Assembly: GCF_021462225.1 (NCBI RefSeq)
Contig: NC_061818.1
Span: 17,133,462 to 17,197,461, forward strand
Length of the DNA: 64,000 nucleotides
Direction of reading: 5' to 3'
Origin: Girardinichthys multiradiatus
Taxonomy: Eukaryota > Chordata > Actinopteri > Cyprinodontiformes > Goodeidae
The translations under genes were made by a program, and so were the position numbers. This document shows, one piece after another, positions 32,741-44,095 of this stretch. Numbering within the stretch: the first letter of the stretch is position 1; every line of letters begins with the position of its first letter. Under the pieces are notes generated by a model. That model was not told the DNA's origin, did not search any database, and was given only the letters and a program-made list of their open reading frames with translations.

Positions 32741-33404
32741 TAATGTAATTTTACTACTTTCCATAATTGTTCACATTTTAATTCATTTTACTCACTCAAA
32801 TACATCACATATACTCACAGCATATTTACAATATGAATATAAAACCACTCTCAGCTGTTAATTAGATTGAAAACCTAATTAAAGGGGGGGAATGTGGAGG
32901 CATAAACCTTTGTTTGATTAGATTAAAATTTTTTATTGTTTTTACCATTATAAGATGAATTCTGTAAAGAATTGTTCACTCTGAGTAAACATGCAAGCCT
33001 TCTGATAATAGATTACATTGGGGAAAAGTTATTGGCGTGAGAAATGATTAATGGGTCTGTTGTTGCAGTCCAGCCAGAAAATCTTGTGATACACTGACCT
33101 CTGCCAGGTCAGCATGACATCAATTCAGTCCAGTTTAGCTCAGGAATGAGGAGTTGATCAAAATTATGAGAATGTTAATGAAGACTGCCAGACAACTTGA
33201 TGTTTTCCAGTTGTCTGGCAGGAGTGTATTCCCGGAAAAGTAGAGAAAAGCAATGTTATAGGTGTCAAGAAGTTTTACGTAAAATGTATGATGATTTCAA
33301 TTGGTCAAGAGGACCCCAATACACATCAATGTTTTGTATCTGTATAACAAACGACCTGTAGGAACTGAGGGCTGGGATTCTTTGGGATTTTGAATGAAGA
33401 TATA

Positions 33405-35009
33405 CAGGTCCTTCTCAAAATATTAGCATATTGTGATAAAGTTCATTATTTTCCATAATGTCATGATGAAAATTTAACATTCATATATTTTAGATTCATT
33501 GCACACTAACTGAAATATTTCAGGTCTTTTATTGTCTTAATACGGATGATTTTGGCTTACAGCTCATGAAAACCCAAAATTCCTATCTCACAAAATTAGC
33601 ATATTTCATCCGACCAATAAAAGAAAAGTGTTTTTAATACAAAAAACGTCAACCTTCAAATAATCATGTACAGTTATGCAATCAATACTTGGTCGGGAAT
33701 CCTTTTGCAGAAATGACTGCTTCAATGCGGCATGGAGGCAATCAGCCTGTGGCACTGCTGAGGTCTTATGGAGGCCCAGGATGCTTCGATAGCGGCCTTT
33801 AGCTCATCCAGAGTGATGGGTCTTGAGTCTCTCAACGCTTTCTTCACAATATCCCACAGATTCTCTATGGGGTTCAGGTCAGGAGAGTTGCCAGGCCAAT
33901 TGAGCACAGTGATACCATGGTCAGTAAACTATTTACCAGTGGTTTTGGCAGTGTGAGCAGGTGCCAGGTCGTGCTGAAAAATGAAATCTTCATCTCCATA
34001 AAGCTTTTCAGCAGATGGAAGCATGAAGTGCTCCAAAATCTCCTGATAGCTAGCTGCATTGACCCTGCCCTTGATAAAACACAGTGGACCAACACCAGCA
34101 GCTGACACGGCACCCCAGACCATCACTGACTGTGGGTACTTGACACTGGACTTCTGGCATTTTGGCATTTCCTTCTCCCCAGTCTTCCTCCAGACTCTGG
34201 CACCTTGATTTCCGAATGACATGCAGAATTTGCTTTCATCCGAAAAAAGTACTTTGGACCACTGAGCAACAGTCCAGTGCTGCTTCTCTGTAGCCCAGGT
34301 CAGGCGCTTCTGCCGCTGTTTCTGGTTCAAAAGTGGCTTGACCTGGGGAATGTGGCACCTGTAGCCCATTTCCTGCACACGCCTGTGCACGGTGGCTCTG
34401 GATGTTTCTACTCCAGACTCAGTCCACTGCTTCCGCAGGTCCCCCAAGGTCTGGAATAGGCCCTTCTCCACAATCTTCCTCAGGGTCCGGTCACCTCTTC
34501 TCGTTGTGCAGCGTTTTCTGCCACACTTTTTCCTTCCCACAGACTTCCCACTGAGGTGCCTTGATACAGCACTCTGGGAACAGCCTATTCGTTCAGAAAT
34601 TTATTTCTGTGTCTTACCCTCTTGCTTGAGGGTGTCAATAGTGGCCTTCTGGACAGCAGTCAGGTCGGCAGTCTTACCCATGATTGAGGTTTTGAGTGAT
34701 GAACCAGGCTGGGAGTTTTAAAGGCCTCAGGAATCTTTTGCAGGTGTTTAGAGTTAACTCGTTGATTCAGATGATTAGGTTCATAGCTCGTTTAGAGACC
34801 CTTTTAATGATATGCTAATTTTGTGAGATAGGAATTTTGGCTTTTCATGAGCTGTATGCCAAAATCATCCATATTAAGACAATAAAAGACCTGAAATATT
34901 TCAGTTAGTGTGCAATGAATCTAAAATATATGAATGTTAAATTTTCATCATGACATTATGGAAAATAATGAACTTTATCACAATATGCTAATATTTTGAG
35001 AAGGACCTG
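33405..35009 (-). mobile_element. Tc1-like transposon copy c (family B)
   Basis: Complete ends with TA on both sides, about 200-bp inverted repeats, minus orientation. Inserted into an LTR, so it is younger than that LTR element. Confidence 0.95.
33682..34681 (-). pseudogene. Tc1-like transposase, copy c (nonsense subfamily)
   Basis: Starts at 34681 (MGKTADL). Codon 28 or so is TAA instead of GAA (CAGAAATAAATTTC, about 34600), the same change as in copy e. A second stop (TGG to TAG) lies at about 33930, and a short deletion near 33730 shifts the last residues. Catalytic motifs FSDESKF, FQHDLAPAHTAK and NSPDLNPIENLW are present. Confidence 0.93.
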
Positions 35010-35112
35010 TATTCAGAGATGTTTTCTGAATAAAAGGTCCCCTGCTTCGGCTCTTGAGAGGAAACCAGTTGTCTCTTCATCATTTTTAAATTAGTAACTT
35101 TCTTCTCCCACA

Positions 35113-35900
35113 CTATGCATGGAACTACAACGGGACAGGACATTTTTGATGCGGTGGAAAAATCCGTGAGTAAAAATGCATTGCCCTGGGAAAACTTGGT
35201 GGGATTAACTACAGACGGTGGTTGGACCAATGAAGGGGAAAATGCAAAAAATTAACTGTCACACGCCTCTAATAACGTATCATTGCATTATCCATCAAGA
35301 AGCTTTGTGTGGGAAGGTGCTGGAGATGGATGACATAGTGACCACGGTCATGAAAACAGTGAACTTCATTCGGGCGCGTGGCCTGAATCACCATCAGTTC
35401 CAGCTGTTTTTGCAGGAGATGGTCTCGGAGCACAAGGATCTGCCATACCATACAGAAGTGCGGTGGCTGAGTAGGAGCAAAGTCCTCCAGTGATTTTTTG
35501 AGCTCAGGGAAGACATTGCTCTTTTTATGCAGAGTAAAGGAAAACACTTGTCTGAACTGTCAGATCCAGAGTGGCTGTGTGACTTTGTTGTGTTGTGTGA
35601 CATAACCAAGCATCGCGCCCAACTGAATCAGAAGCTGCAGGAACACAAACAAGTCATTACGCAGGTGTCCGACATGATCACGGCTTTCCAGCGTAAACTA
35701 GACCTATGGATGTGCGCTGGATGTGGATGTGTCAGCCTCATTTCCCGGGCCTTTTTCATGTGCTCAGTTAGCTGCTAAACTGAGCCGGTTAAAGACTGAG
35801 TTTGATCTTTAGTTACATTTATATGGTCTTACATGTGGCCCTTTGAGGGGAACCGTTATACTGATGTGGCCCTCGGTGAAAATGAGTTTGACACCCCTTG
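35113..35900 (+). mobile_element. hAT (Charlie/GTF2IRD2-type) transposon, 3' half
   Basis: The coding remnant reads [56 protein letters not shown] and [17 protein letters not shown], then a stop and [15 protein letters not shown]. It ends in the hAT terminus (minus strand CAAGGGGTGTCAAACTC, 35884-35900). The 5' half is absent here, and the C-terminal dimerisation region is deleted after about 35760. It begins exactly where the preceding LTR ends. Confidence 0.85.
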
Positions 35901-36335
35901 TCAGGATGTGACATTTTGGACTTTGTTTTGTGGCTTTGTGTTTTAACTTTTTCTTAGATGTTTCTATTTTTATTTTTGTATCATGTTTATTAGTTATTTT
36001 CCTCCCTCTACCGCCTCCTAGTGTGTGTTGTTTTCTTCTTAGTTCCTTTCGTGGTTGCTTTTTTATTACTTTGCGTGGTATTATTATTATTATAGTTCTT
36101 TGTCTTCCTTGGATTCTCATTAAGTATCTCTGTGTTTATTTATGGTTAGGTATTTGTTCTCTTTCCAGGTCTTCCTTAGCTTTAGTTATTGTTTATGTTT
36201 GGATTGTTTACTTTTGTAAATCAGGTTCTCCTAATGGACTCTTTGTTTGTTCTTAGGTTGTTGTTGTTGGTGTTCCTATGCTTCCCTCTAGTTTCTCTGT
36301 TTACTTTACTTCATGGTTATTCTAGTTTCCTTATG
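35901..36335 (+). repeat. Left part of an unclassified teleost repeat, split by Rex3
   Basis: TTTGGACTTTGTTTTGTGGC-type T-rich sequence that continues after the Rex3 at 39661. Ends with the Rex3 target duplication. Non-coding. Confidence 0.45.
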
Positions 36336-36358
36336 CTCGTTCGTTCGTCGTCTTCCGC

Positions 36359-37903
36359 TTATCCAGGACCGGGTCGCGGGGGCAGCAGACTCAGCAGAGA
36401 CGCCCAGACGTCCCTCTCTCCAGACACCTCCTCCAGTTCCTCCAGGGGGAGCCCAAGGCGTTCCCAGGCCAGCCGAGAGACATAGTCCCTCCAGCGTGTC
36501 CTGGGCCGTCCCCTGGGCCTCCTCCCGGTGGGACGTGCCTGGAACACCTCCCGAGGAAGGCGTCCAGGAGGCATCCGGTATAGATGCCCGAGCCACCTCA
36601 ACTGGCTCCTCTCGATGTGGAGGAGCAGCGGCTCTACTCCGAGCCCCTCCCGGATGGCCGAGCTCCTCACCCTATCTCTAAGGGAGTGCCCGGCCACCCT
36701 ACGGAGGAAGCTCATTTCAGCCGCTTGTATCCGTGATCTCGTTCTTTCGGTCATGACCCAAAGTTCATGGCCATAGGTGAGGGTAGGAACGTAGACCGAC
36801 CAGTAAATTGAGAGCTTTGATTTTCGGCTCAGCTCTCTCTTCACCACAATGGACCGGCACAGCGCCCCCATTACTGTGGCAGCCGCACCGATCCGTCTGT
36901 CGATCTCCCGCTCCATTCTTCCCTCACTCGTGAACAAGACCCTGAGATACTTAAACTCCTCCACTTGAGGCAGGAACTCCCCTCCAACCTGAAGAGGACA
37001 AGCCACCCTTTTCCGGTCGAGTACCATGGCCTCGGACTTGGAGGAGCTGATCCTCATCCCAGCCGCTTCACACTCGGCTGCGAACCGCCACAGCGCATGC
37101 TGTAGGTCTTGGCTAGAGGGGGCCAGCAGGACCACGTCATCCGCAAAAAGAAGAGACGAAATCCACTGGTCCCCAAACCAGAACCCCTCCGGCCCTTGGC
37201 TGCGTCTAGAAATCCTGTCCATAAAAGTTATGAACAGGACCGGCGACAAAGGGCAGCCCTGCCGGAGTCCAACATGCACCGGGAACAGGTCCGACTTAGT
37301 GCCGGCAATGCGGACCAAACTCCTGCTCCGCTCGTACAGGGACCGGATGGCCCCTAATAAAGGGCCCCCGATTCCATACTCCTGGAGGGCATCATGAGGG
37401 ACACAGTCGAATGCCTTCTCCAGGTCCAAAAAACACATGTGAACCGGTTGGGCAAACTCCCATGAACCCTCGAGCACCCTGTAGAGGGTATAGAGCTGGT
37501 CCAGTGTTCCACGGCTGGGACGAAAACCACACTGTTCCTCCTGAAGCCGAGGTTCGACTATCGGTCGGATTCTCCTCTCCAATACCCTGGCGTAGGCCTT
37601 ACCAGGGAGGCTGAGGAGTGTGATCCCCCTGTAGTTGGAACACACCCTCCGGTCCCCCTTCTTATAAAGGGGGACCACCACCCCAGTTTGCCAGTCCAGA
37701 GGCACTGTCCCAGACCGCCACGCAATGTTGAAGAGGCGTGTCAACCATGACAGCCCTACAACATCCAGAGACTTGAGGTACTCAGGGCGGATCTCATCCA
37801 CCCCCGAAGCCTTGCCACCGTGGAGCTTTTTAACCACCTTGGTGACTTCAGCCTGGGTGATGAAAGAGTCCAACCCCAAGTCCCCAGCCTCTGTTTCCAC
37901 CAT
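36359..37903 (-). pseudogene. Rex3 reverse transcriptase, C-terminal 514 codons
   Basis: Long open stretch. RT blocks in order are WQTGVVVPLYKKGD, NYRGITLLSLPGK, ERRIRPIVEPRLQEEQCGF, HMCFLDLEKAFDCVP (first catalytic Asp), LRQGCPLSPVLF, SSLLFADDVVLLA (the catalytic Asp pair), then KRVACPLQVGGEFL. It closes with the thumb and a Cys-less C-terminus (RGRPRTRWRDYVSRLAWERL). No stop occurs within it, but it is separated by frameshifts from the upstream ORF parts, so it is classed as a pseudogene. It is the longest intact coding stretch of a mobile element in the window. Confidence 0.92.
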
Positions 37904-39509
37904 GGAATGCGTGATGGCAGGATTGAGGAGATCCTCGAAGTACTCCTTCCACCGCCCGATAATATGTCCTCAGTCGAGGTCAGCAGTCTCCTGCCCCCAC
38001 TATAAACAGTGTTGGCAAAGCACTGTTTCCCCCTCCTGAGGCACCAGACGGTTTGCCAGAATCGCTTCGAGGCCAACCGGTAGTCCTTCTCCATGGCCTC
38101 ACCGAACTCTTCCCAGGCCCGAGTTTTTGCCTCTGCCACAGCCCGGGCCGCAGCACGCTTGGCCTCACGATACCCGTCAGCCGCCTCAGGAGTCCCACAA
38201 GCCAACCACAGCCGATAGAACTCCTTCTTCAGCTTAACAGCATCCCTTACTGCCGGTGTCCACCACCGGGTTCTGGGATTGCCGCCACGACAGGCACCGC
38301 AGACCTTACGGCCGCAGCTATGGGCAGCAGCATCGACAATAGATGCGGAGAACATGGTCCACTCGGACTCTATGTCTCCAACATCCCCCGGGATCTGGTC
38401 GAAGCTCTACCGGAGGTGGGAGTTGAATACATCCCTGGCCGAGGGCTCCGCCAGGCGTTCCCAGCAGACCCTCACTATGCGCTTGGGCCTGCCAAGTCTG
38501 TCTGGCTTTCTCCTCCTCCAGCGGATCCAACTCACCACCAGGTGATGATCAGTGGACAGCTCAGCCCCTCTCTTCACCCGAGTGTCCAAAACATGCGGCC
38601 GAAGGTCTGATGATACGACAACAAAGTCGATCATCGACCTCCTGCCTAGGGTGTCCTGGTGCCAAGTGCACTGATGGACACCCTTATGTTTGAACATGGT
38701 GTTCGTTATGGACAATCCGTGACTAGCACAGAAGTCCAATAACAAAACACCACTCGGATTCAGATCGGGGAGGCCATTCCTCCCGATCACGCCTCTCCAG
38801 GTGTCACTGTCATTCCCCACGTGGGCGTTGAACTATCCAGCACCCCCGACAGGGACGCCAAGAAGGCCGGGTACTCTGCACTACCACTCGGCCCGTAGGC
38901 TGAAATGATAGTCAGAGACCTGTCCCCAACCCGAAGGTGCAGGGATACGACCCTCTCATCCACTGGGGTAAACCCCAACACGAGACGGCTGAGCTGGGGG
39001 GCAACAAGCAAACCCACACCAGCCCGCCGCCTCTCCCCGTGGGCCACTCCAGAGTAGAAGAGAGGAGTCCAGCCCCTCTCGAGGAGATGGGTTCCAGAAC
39101 CCATGCTGTGCGTGGAGGCGAGCCCGACTATTTCTAGTCGATATCTCTCGACCTCCCGCACAAGCTCAGGCTCCTTCCCCCCCAGCGAGGTGACATTCCA
39201 CGTCCCTAGAGCCAGCCTAAGCCTACGGGGATCGGGCCGCTGAGGTCTCCACCTTCGTCCGCCACCCAATCCTCTTTGCACCGGTCCCTCACGGTTCCCC
39301 CTGCAGGTGGTGGGCCCACTGGGGGATGGCCTCGCGTCTCGCGTTCGGGCTTGGCCCGGCCGGGTCCCGCAAGGAGCAACCCGGCCACCAGGCGCTCTCC
39401 GACGAGTCCCGACCCCAGGCCTGGCTCCAGGGTGGGACCCCGGCTCCGCCGTACCGGGCGACGTCACGTGCCTCGATATTTTGTTCTTCATGAGGGGTTC
39501 TTGAACCAT
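37756..39509 (-). pseudogene. Rex3 endonuclease and linker, frameshifted
   Basis: 39509-38787 encodes an Arg/Pro-rich leader and the start of the apurinic-type endonuclease (LALGTWNVTSLGGKE, RYRLEIVGLASTHS). 38820-38407 continues the domain in another frame with [18 protein letters not shown] and [11 protein letters not shown], the C-terminal catalytic His block. 38355-37756 is the linker towards RT (SFGEAMEKDYRLASKRFWQT-type). At least three frameshifts are needed, so the protein is not made. Confidence 0.85.
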
Positions 39510-39660
39510 TCTTTGTCTGACCCATCACCTAGAGCCTGTTTGCCATGGGAGACCCTACCAGGGGCATTTAGGCCCCAGACAACATAGCCTCTAGGATCAT
39601 TTGAGCACTCAAACGCCTCCACCACGTTAAGGTGACGGTTCAAGGAGGGGCTTCCTTATG

Positions 39661-40595
39661 CTTCATTTGATTAATTATCTTGCTTATAGTTTTGCTTGGT
39701 CAGTGTTTTCTGCTTATTGTTTATTAGTCTTTTCACCCATGCTCAGTCTTTGTATTTGTTTCACCTGTTCCTTCTGCGTTCCTGCCTCCTTGTCACACCT
39801 GTTCCCTGTTTCTTTGATTACCTGCCCTTTGTTATCCCTCAGTATATTAGTTGATTTTGTGTCATTGTGTGTTGCTGGTTCCTCTTCATCACAACCCCAT
39901 TCCCTAACATGACTGCTTTGTTTATGGTTCCTTTTTGAAAACTATGCTACTTTTTTCCATGAGAACCTGCAGTGCTTATGTAAATTTTTTATCTTGTCTC
40001 TGGTTCGTTCCTGCAGTGTTTTTGTTACGTTTTTTTAAAATAAACCAAAGAATTACTATGATGCTGCTGCAAAGCTCTTGTCTGCACTTTGGTCCAACCC
40101 AAAACCACATCAACACCACATTTGTGGCCAGAGATTGTTTTTATAGTAAACAGTCTCTGACCACAATCTCTTGTGGTCAGAGACTGTTTTTATATTAAAA
40201 AAAACTGTGGAAAAGACATGTACTGGCATGTCTGTGTTTCTGTTTATTGTTTATTAGTTACTTTGCCCATCCTCAGCCTTTGTATTTGTTTCACCTGTTC
40301 CTTCTGCTTCCCTGCCTCCTTGTCACACCTGTTCCCTGTTCCGTTGATTATCTGCCTTTGTTATCTCACAGTAAATAAGTTGGTTTGGTCTCTTTGTTCA
40401 GTGCTGGTTCCTTGTGTTCGTCACTCCTCGTTCTCGTCCATGATTATGCTTTGTTTTTTGCCATGTCTTGCCTTGGGAAACCTGCAGTGATTTTGCAAAG
40501 TTTTTTGACCTTGTAACTAAATCCTTGAATTACAAAGATGATCCTGTCGAGCTCTTGTCTGCACTTTGGTCCGATCCAAAACCACATCGTGACAA
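39661..40595 (+). repeat. Right part of the unclassified repeat, internally duplicated
   Basis: Two related segments (about 39690-40125 and 40240-40593) share CACCTGTTCCTTCTGC, CCTGCCTCCTTGTCACACCT and GCTCTTGTCTGCACTTTGGT blocks. An inverted repeat with 19-bp arms lies between them (40148-40189). Non-coding. Confidence 0.6.
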
Positions 40596-41130
40596 TTTGA
40601 ATCATTTAAAAAACATCTTTTACACGTGTACAAAGGCAAGACCTTCACATACATATTACATAAAGGAAACATTCTCAATGTTTGCTTCAATTGATGGCAT
40701 TTGGGTAAAAAAATTAAATTGATGTTTACATACCCATTTCTTTGGTTCGAAATATTCTTTACAGCCCTGCTTTGACAAGTCAATGAGACTTAAAAAAACC
40801 TGGAAAAAAGGTAAACGCATTATCATTATTAATATCATTATCATTGTTATCATTATTAGTTTCTTTTATTTCCCGGAAAATGTCAAACAATAATAATAAA
40901 AAAATTTGATAACTGTGATATAAGCCCAAAATATGACATGTTATTCCTTTCTGAGATCCTTTTCAAATTTGCCTAACTGGCCAATTAACAATCCAAGAAT
41001 GCTGCCATTTTTCAAGATGGCCACCATCCTTTGTACCTCACTCATCAAAATAGTATTTCTTTTTATTTCTGTTTGCCTTAATATTGATTTTCCCACTGTC
41101 AGAATCCTTACCACATCGTATCATTTAATG
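40596..41130. other. No recognised feature
   Basis: AT-rich; an AT-rich simple run with TTATCATTATTA-type repeats at about 40820-40900. Confidence 0.4.
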
Positions 41131-41583
41131 CTGCATTCCATTAACCTGGGAAGACGGAACTGGGAACTCTGAGTTTACGTCATCTCCGAGTGGTACTGCT
41201 CCAGTTTCCTCCTTTCATTTATACGTATTGCTAGCAACTATTACAGGAGTCTTACAACAATAAGAATGACGGTAAACAATGTTCCACGTGGTTTTCCGTG
41301 CATATAAACAGCGTTGAATCATCTTGTCTTATAAACACTTAAAAGTAGTATGTGTACGACTGACCAAATGTTACGTAAATAATAAAGAACTGATAAAAAC
41401 AGTCAAAGTGAGAACATTTTACTACTAGTGATGTGAGTAGCAACCATCTTGAGTGTGGAAGTCGGGTATGGTCATGTTACCTCGACTTTCCAGCTCGTAA
41501 TTCCGACTTTTGGGGGCATTCCAGTTGAAATTTCCTACTTTGAGGTCGGAAATTCCAACTTCCAAGTACAAAAGAAATGCACG
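41131..41583. mobile_element. MITE with imperfect inverted ends
   Basis: The left end GCTGCATTCCATTAACCTGG and the right end (minus strand) GTGCATTTCTTTTGTACTTG both lead into GGAAG-then-CGGAA/TGGAA text, typical of a common teleost miniature element. The interior is non-coding. Confidence 0.55.
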
Positions 41584-42274
41584 ATAATGCTAACATGTAA
41601 ACAAGTTGGTACTTCTTTGTTTTGGCAACATGCTTATGCACCTAATGGCATACAATGAGCATTATAATTAGGGATGGGTACAGAATTCTGAACTTTTATA
41701 GGTACCGATTCAATTTCATCTGTACTACAGAGTACCAATTCACATAAAATCAAATGGTACCATGTTTCGGTACCTTAACAAATCATTGTGGCACTGAGGG
41801 AGTGAAAGAGTGGGCGATTTTCCATGCCGGACATGTACATAGCATTGCATGCACAACAGCATAATGATGTCAGTAGCTACTGGTACTGTCAACAAAGCGC
41901 TCGAAAGTACAGCTCCACTTCGCAAAATACGATGCAGATTACGCTCGCTACAATTTTTGTGACATGAAGTGCAAGGCCAGCATTGGAAATACTTCTAATC
42001 TGTGGTAGCACCTGTTTAAGCACCAGATTTTTCTCAAGGCTGAAGAGTGCACCATTTTCCTCATCCTCAAATCTATGGCTACAACTCCTGCATTTGGCAC
42101 CGTTAGCACGCCTGCATCCGTTAGCGACTCATCGTCTGCAGCCAGCAACATGGGAGAAGAAATGTTTGAAACAGTTAACAGTTAAATGTTGCTTTGATAT
42201 ATTTGTTATTGAGAAATAAATGCTATTTTATTATTAAACAAATTAACATCTATTACCACATAATACACAACAGT

Positions 42275-43557
42275 TGTAATTCGACACTGTTGATCACTCT
42301 ATTTTATTAGAGCGCCTGGAAAACTGGGTCGGTCTTTCTGGTACAGCACTCAATTGGTTTAAATCCTACTTGAAGGACAGGGACATTTTTGTTTCAGTAG
42401 GTAACTTTATATCAGAGACCACAAAAATCACATGTGGCGTTCCCCTAGGGTCCATCTTAGGGCCCTCCTATTCAACATCTACATGCTCCCCCTAACTCAG
42501 ATTTTAAAAAAACAACAACATAAGTTATCATAACTATGCAGACGACACACAGCTATACGTTACGATGTCACCAGGTGACTATGAACCCATTCAAGCGCTG
42601 GGTAAATGCTTAGAAGAAATCAAAGCATGGATGTGCCAAAATGTTCTTCAGCTGAATCAAAACAAAACTGAAGTAATAATCTTTGGACCAAAGGAAGAGC
42701 GTTTAAAAGTTAGCACACAGCTTCAGTTAATAAAGCTAGAAACCACCAGTCAGGCTTGGACCCTGGGTGTAGTGATGGACTCAGACCTGATCCTTCAGAG
42801 GCACATAAAGACAGTAACAAGGTCAGCCTTCTATCACCTAAAGAACATCTCCAGGATTAAAGGACTTATGTTTCAGCAGGACCTTGAAAAACTAATTCAT
42901 GCGTTCATCTTTAGTAGAATTGATTACTGCAACAGTGTCTTCACAGGTCTGCCTAAAAAGTCGATCAGACAGCTGCAGTTGATCCAGAACGCTGCTGCTC
43001 GCGTCCTCACTAGAACTAAGAAAGTGGAGCACATCACCCCGGTTCTAAAGTCCCTACACTGGCTCCCTGTAGCTCAGAGAATAGAGTTTAAAATACTTAT
43101 GTTAGTCTATAAATCATTGAATGGCTTAGTACCAAAATTCATTACAGACCTGCTGTCAGTGTATCAACCACCCAGACCTCTCAGGTCTTCTGGCGCAAAT
43201 CTACTCTGCATATCCAGAACCAGAACCAAACATGGAGAAGCAACTTTTAGTTCTTATGCTCCACTAATCTGGAATAAACTCCCAGAAAACTGTAAAAGCA
43301 CTGAAACCCTAAGTTGCTTTAAATCGAGATTAAAAACCTATTGGTTTAGAATGGCCTTTGACTGTGCCATCTAAACATTATTAGTTACATTTTCAGTCCA
43401 ATTTTCCTTTCATTTTCTTATCCATCATTCTATTTCTTTATTTTATTTAATTTTCTTTTTTTAATTACCTTTGTTGTTTGATTTTTTGTATCATTGTTAT
43501 GTTTTGAGTGCCTTGTTGCTGAAAAGCACTATATAAATAAACTTGACTTGACTTGAC
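42275..43557 (+). mobile_element. 5'-truncated L2-type LINE inside the hAT
   Basis: Starts inside the RT (FDTVDHSILLERL) and ends with the L2-type tail (CACTATATAAATAAACTTGA then CTTGA repeats). The direction is plus. Its 5' truncation and position inside an old DNA transposon show it arrived later. Confidence 0.85.
42280..43374 (+). pseudogene. L2 reverse transcriptase, C-terminal part
   Basis: RT blocks: GSILGP (then a 1-base loss at about 42465), YADDTQLY at 42535 (catalytic Asp pair), [15 protein letters not shown], the L2-typical thumb ([37 protein letters not shown]) and the end TYWFRMAF. From 42565 to the stop at 43374 it is open for 269 codons. Truncated and frameshifted, hence non-functional. 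Confidence 0.88.
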
Positions 43558-43665
43558 ATAAACACACAAAGTACCGAAAATTGGTACCTTTGAGTACCGG
43601 TACCAATTCCCAGGTACTGGGTATCAGTACCATATCGGTTCAAATGTGAATGGTACCCATCCCTA

Positions 43666-44095
43666 GTTGTAATGGATGTGGACATGAAATCTAGGCATTC
43701 TCCTTATCTTTGTTCAGATTCTCAACATGTAGATAAGTTTGTTCTTATTGAAAATATTTCTTCAGTTGCTATGCAAGTTCATTTCCTTTTAATCAGTTCG
43801 AAAAGCAACCTGAAATCATTAAGAGTTGCATAACCATCGACCCTCTTCTTCTTTTTAATGCTCAACACCTCTCTAAGATTATTCTGTCATGACGTTGACA
43901 TCACTTCAGGTTTTATATTTCAGGTATTTTTGTGTTTGGATTTTCACTGATCTGTCTATTTTCATTAGATGTATTTTGTTTTGCCATTCAATCCCCATTA
44001 CTTCCTTCTGTGCCTCAGTTCCTGCTCCCACATGACTGGCAGCTCATTTAACCATTACATGTTTTCCATCCAGTTGCCACCCTTCATTATATACA
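43666..44095. other. No recognised feature
   Basis: AT-rich sequence without coding or repeat signals I can name. Confidence 0.35.

Larger units (their letters stand above)
32893..35110 (+). mobile_element. LTR of an older retroelement, split by Tc1 copy c
   Basis: A polypurine tract (AAAGGGGGGGAA, 32881-32892) precedes TGTGGAGGCATAAACC, the LTR start. The left part is 32893-33404. After the Tc1 copy the LTR resumes at 35012 with AATAAAAGGTCCCC (polyadenylation region) and ends about CCCACA at 35110-35112. Length without the Tc1 is about 610 bp. Its partner LTR was not found in the window. Confidence 0.7.
36336..39651 (-). mobile_element. Rex3 (RTE-clade) retrotransposon, near full-length copy 2
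   Basis: A minus-strand element of about 3.3 kb, close to the usual Rex3 length. It is flanked by a 9-bp duplication (ttccttatg at 36327-36335 and 39652-39660). The 3' end carries the short tandem tail (ACGA)n at 36336-36350, as RTE elements do. Both Rex3 primer sites are present (about 37240 and 37680). Endonuclease and RT are recognisable but frameshifted. Confidence 0.95.
41669..43665 (+). mobile_element. hAT-like (BED-type) transposon carrying an L2 insertion
   Basis: Terminal inverted repeats TAGGGATGGGTAC (41669) and GTACCCATCCCTA (ending 43665), with many internal GGTACC-type subterminal motifs. Flanks show an imperfect 8-bp duplication (attataat / gttgtaat). At about 41905-42160 a BED-finger scrap is visible (CDMKCKASIGNTSNLW followed by HLFKHQ). 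The rest of the transposase is gone, and a 1.28-kb L2 fragment occupies the middle. Confidence 0.75.

Noticed and set aside
36313..39587. Several plus-strand ORFs of 60-185 codons
   Set aside because: Antisense shadows of the GC-rich Rex3 coding sequence.
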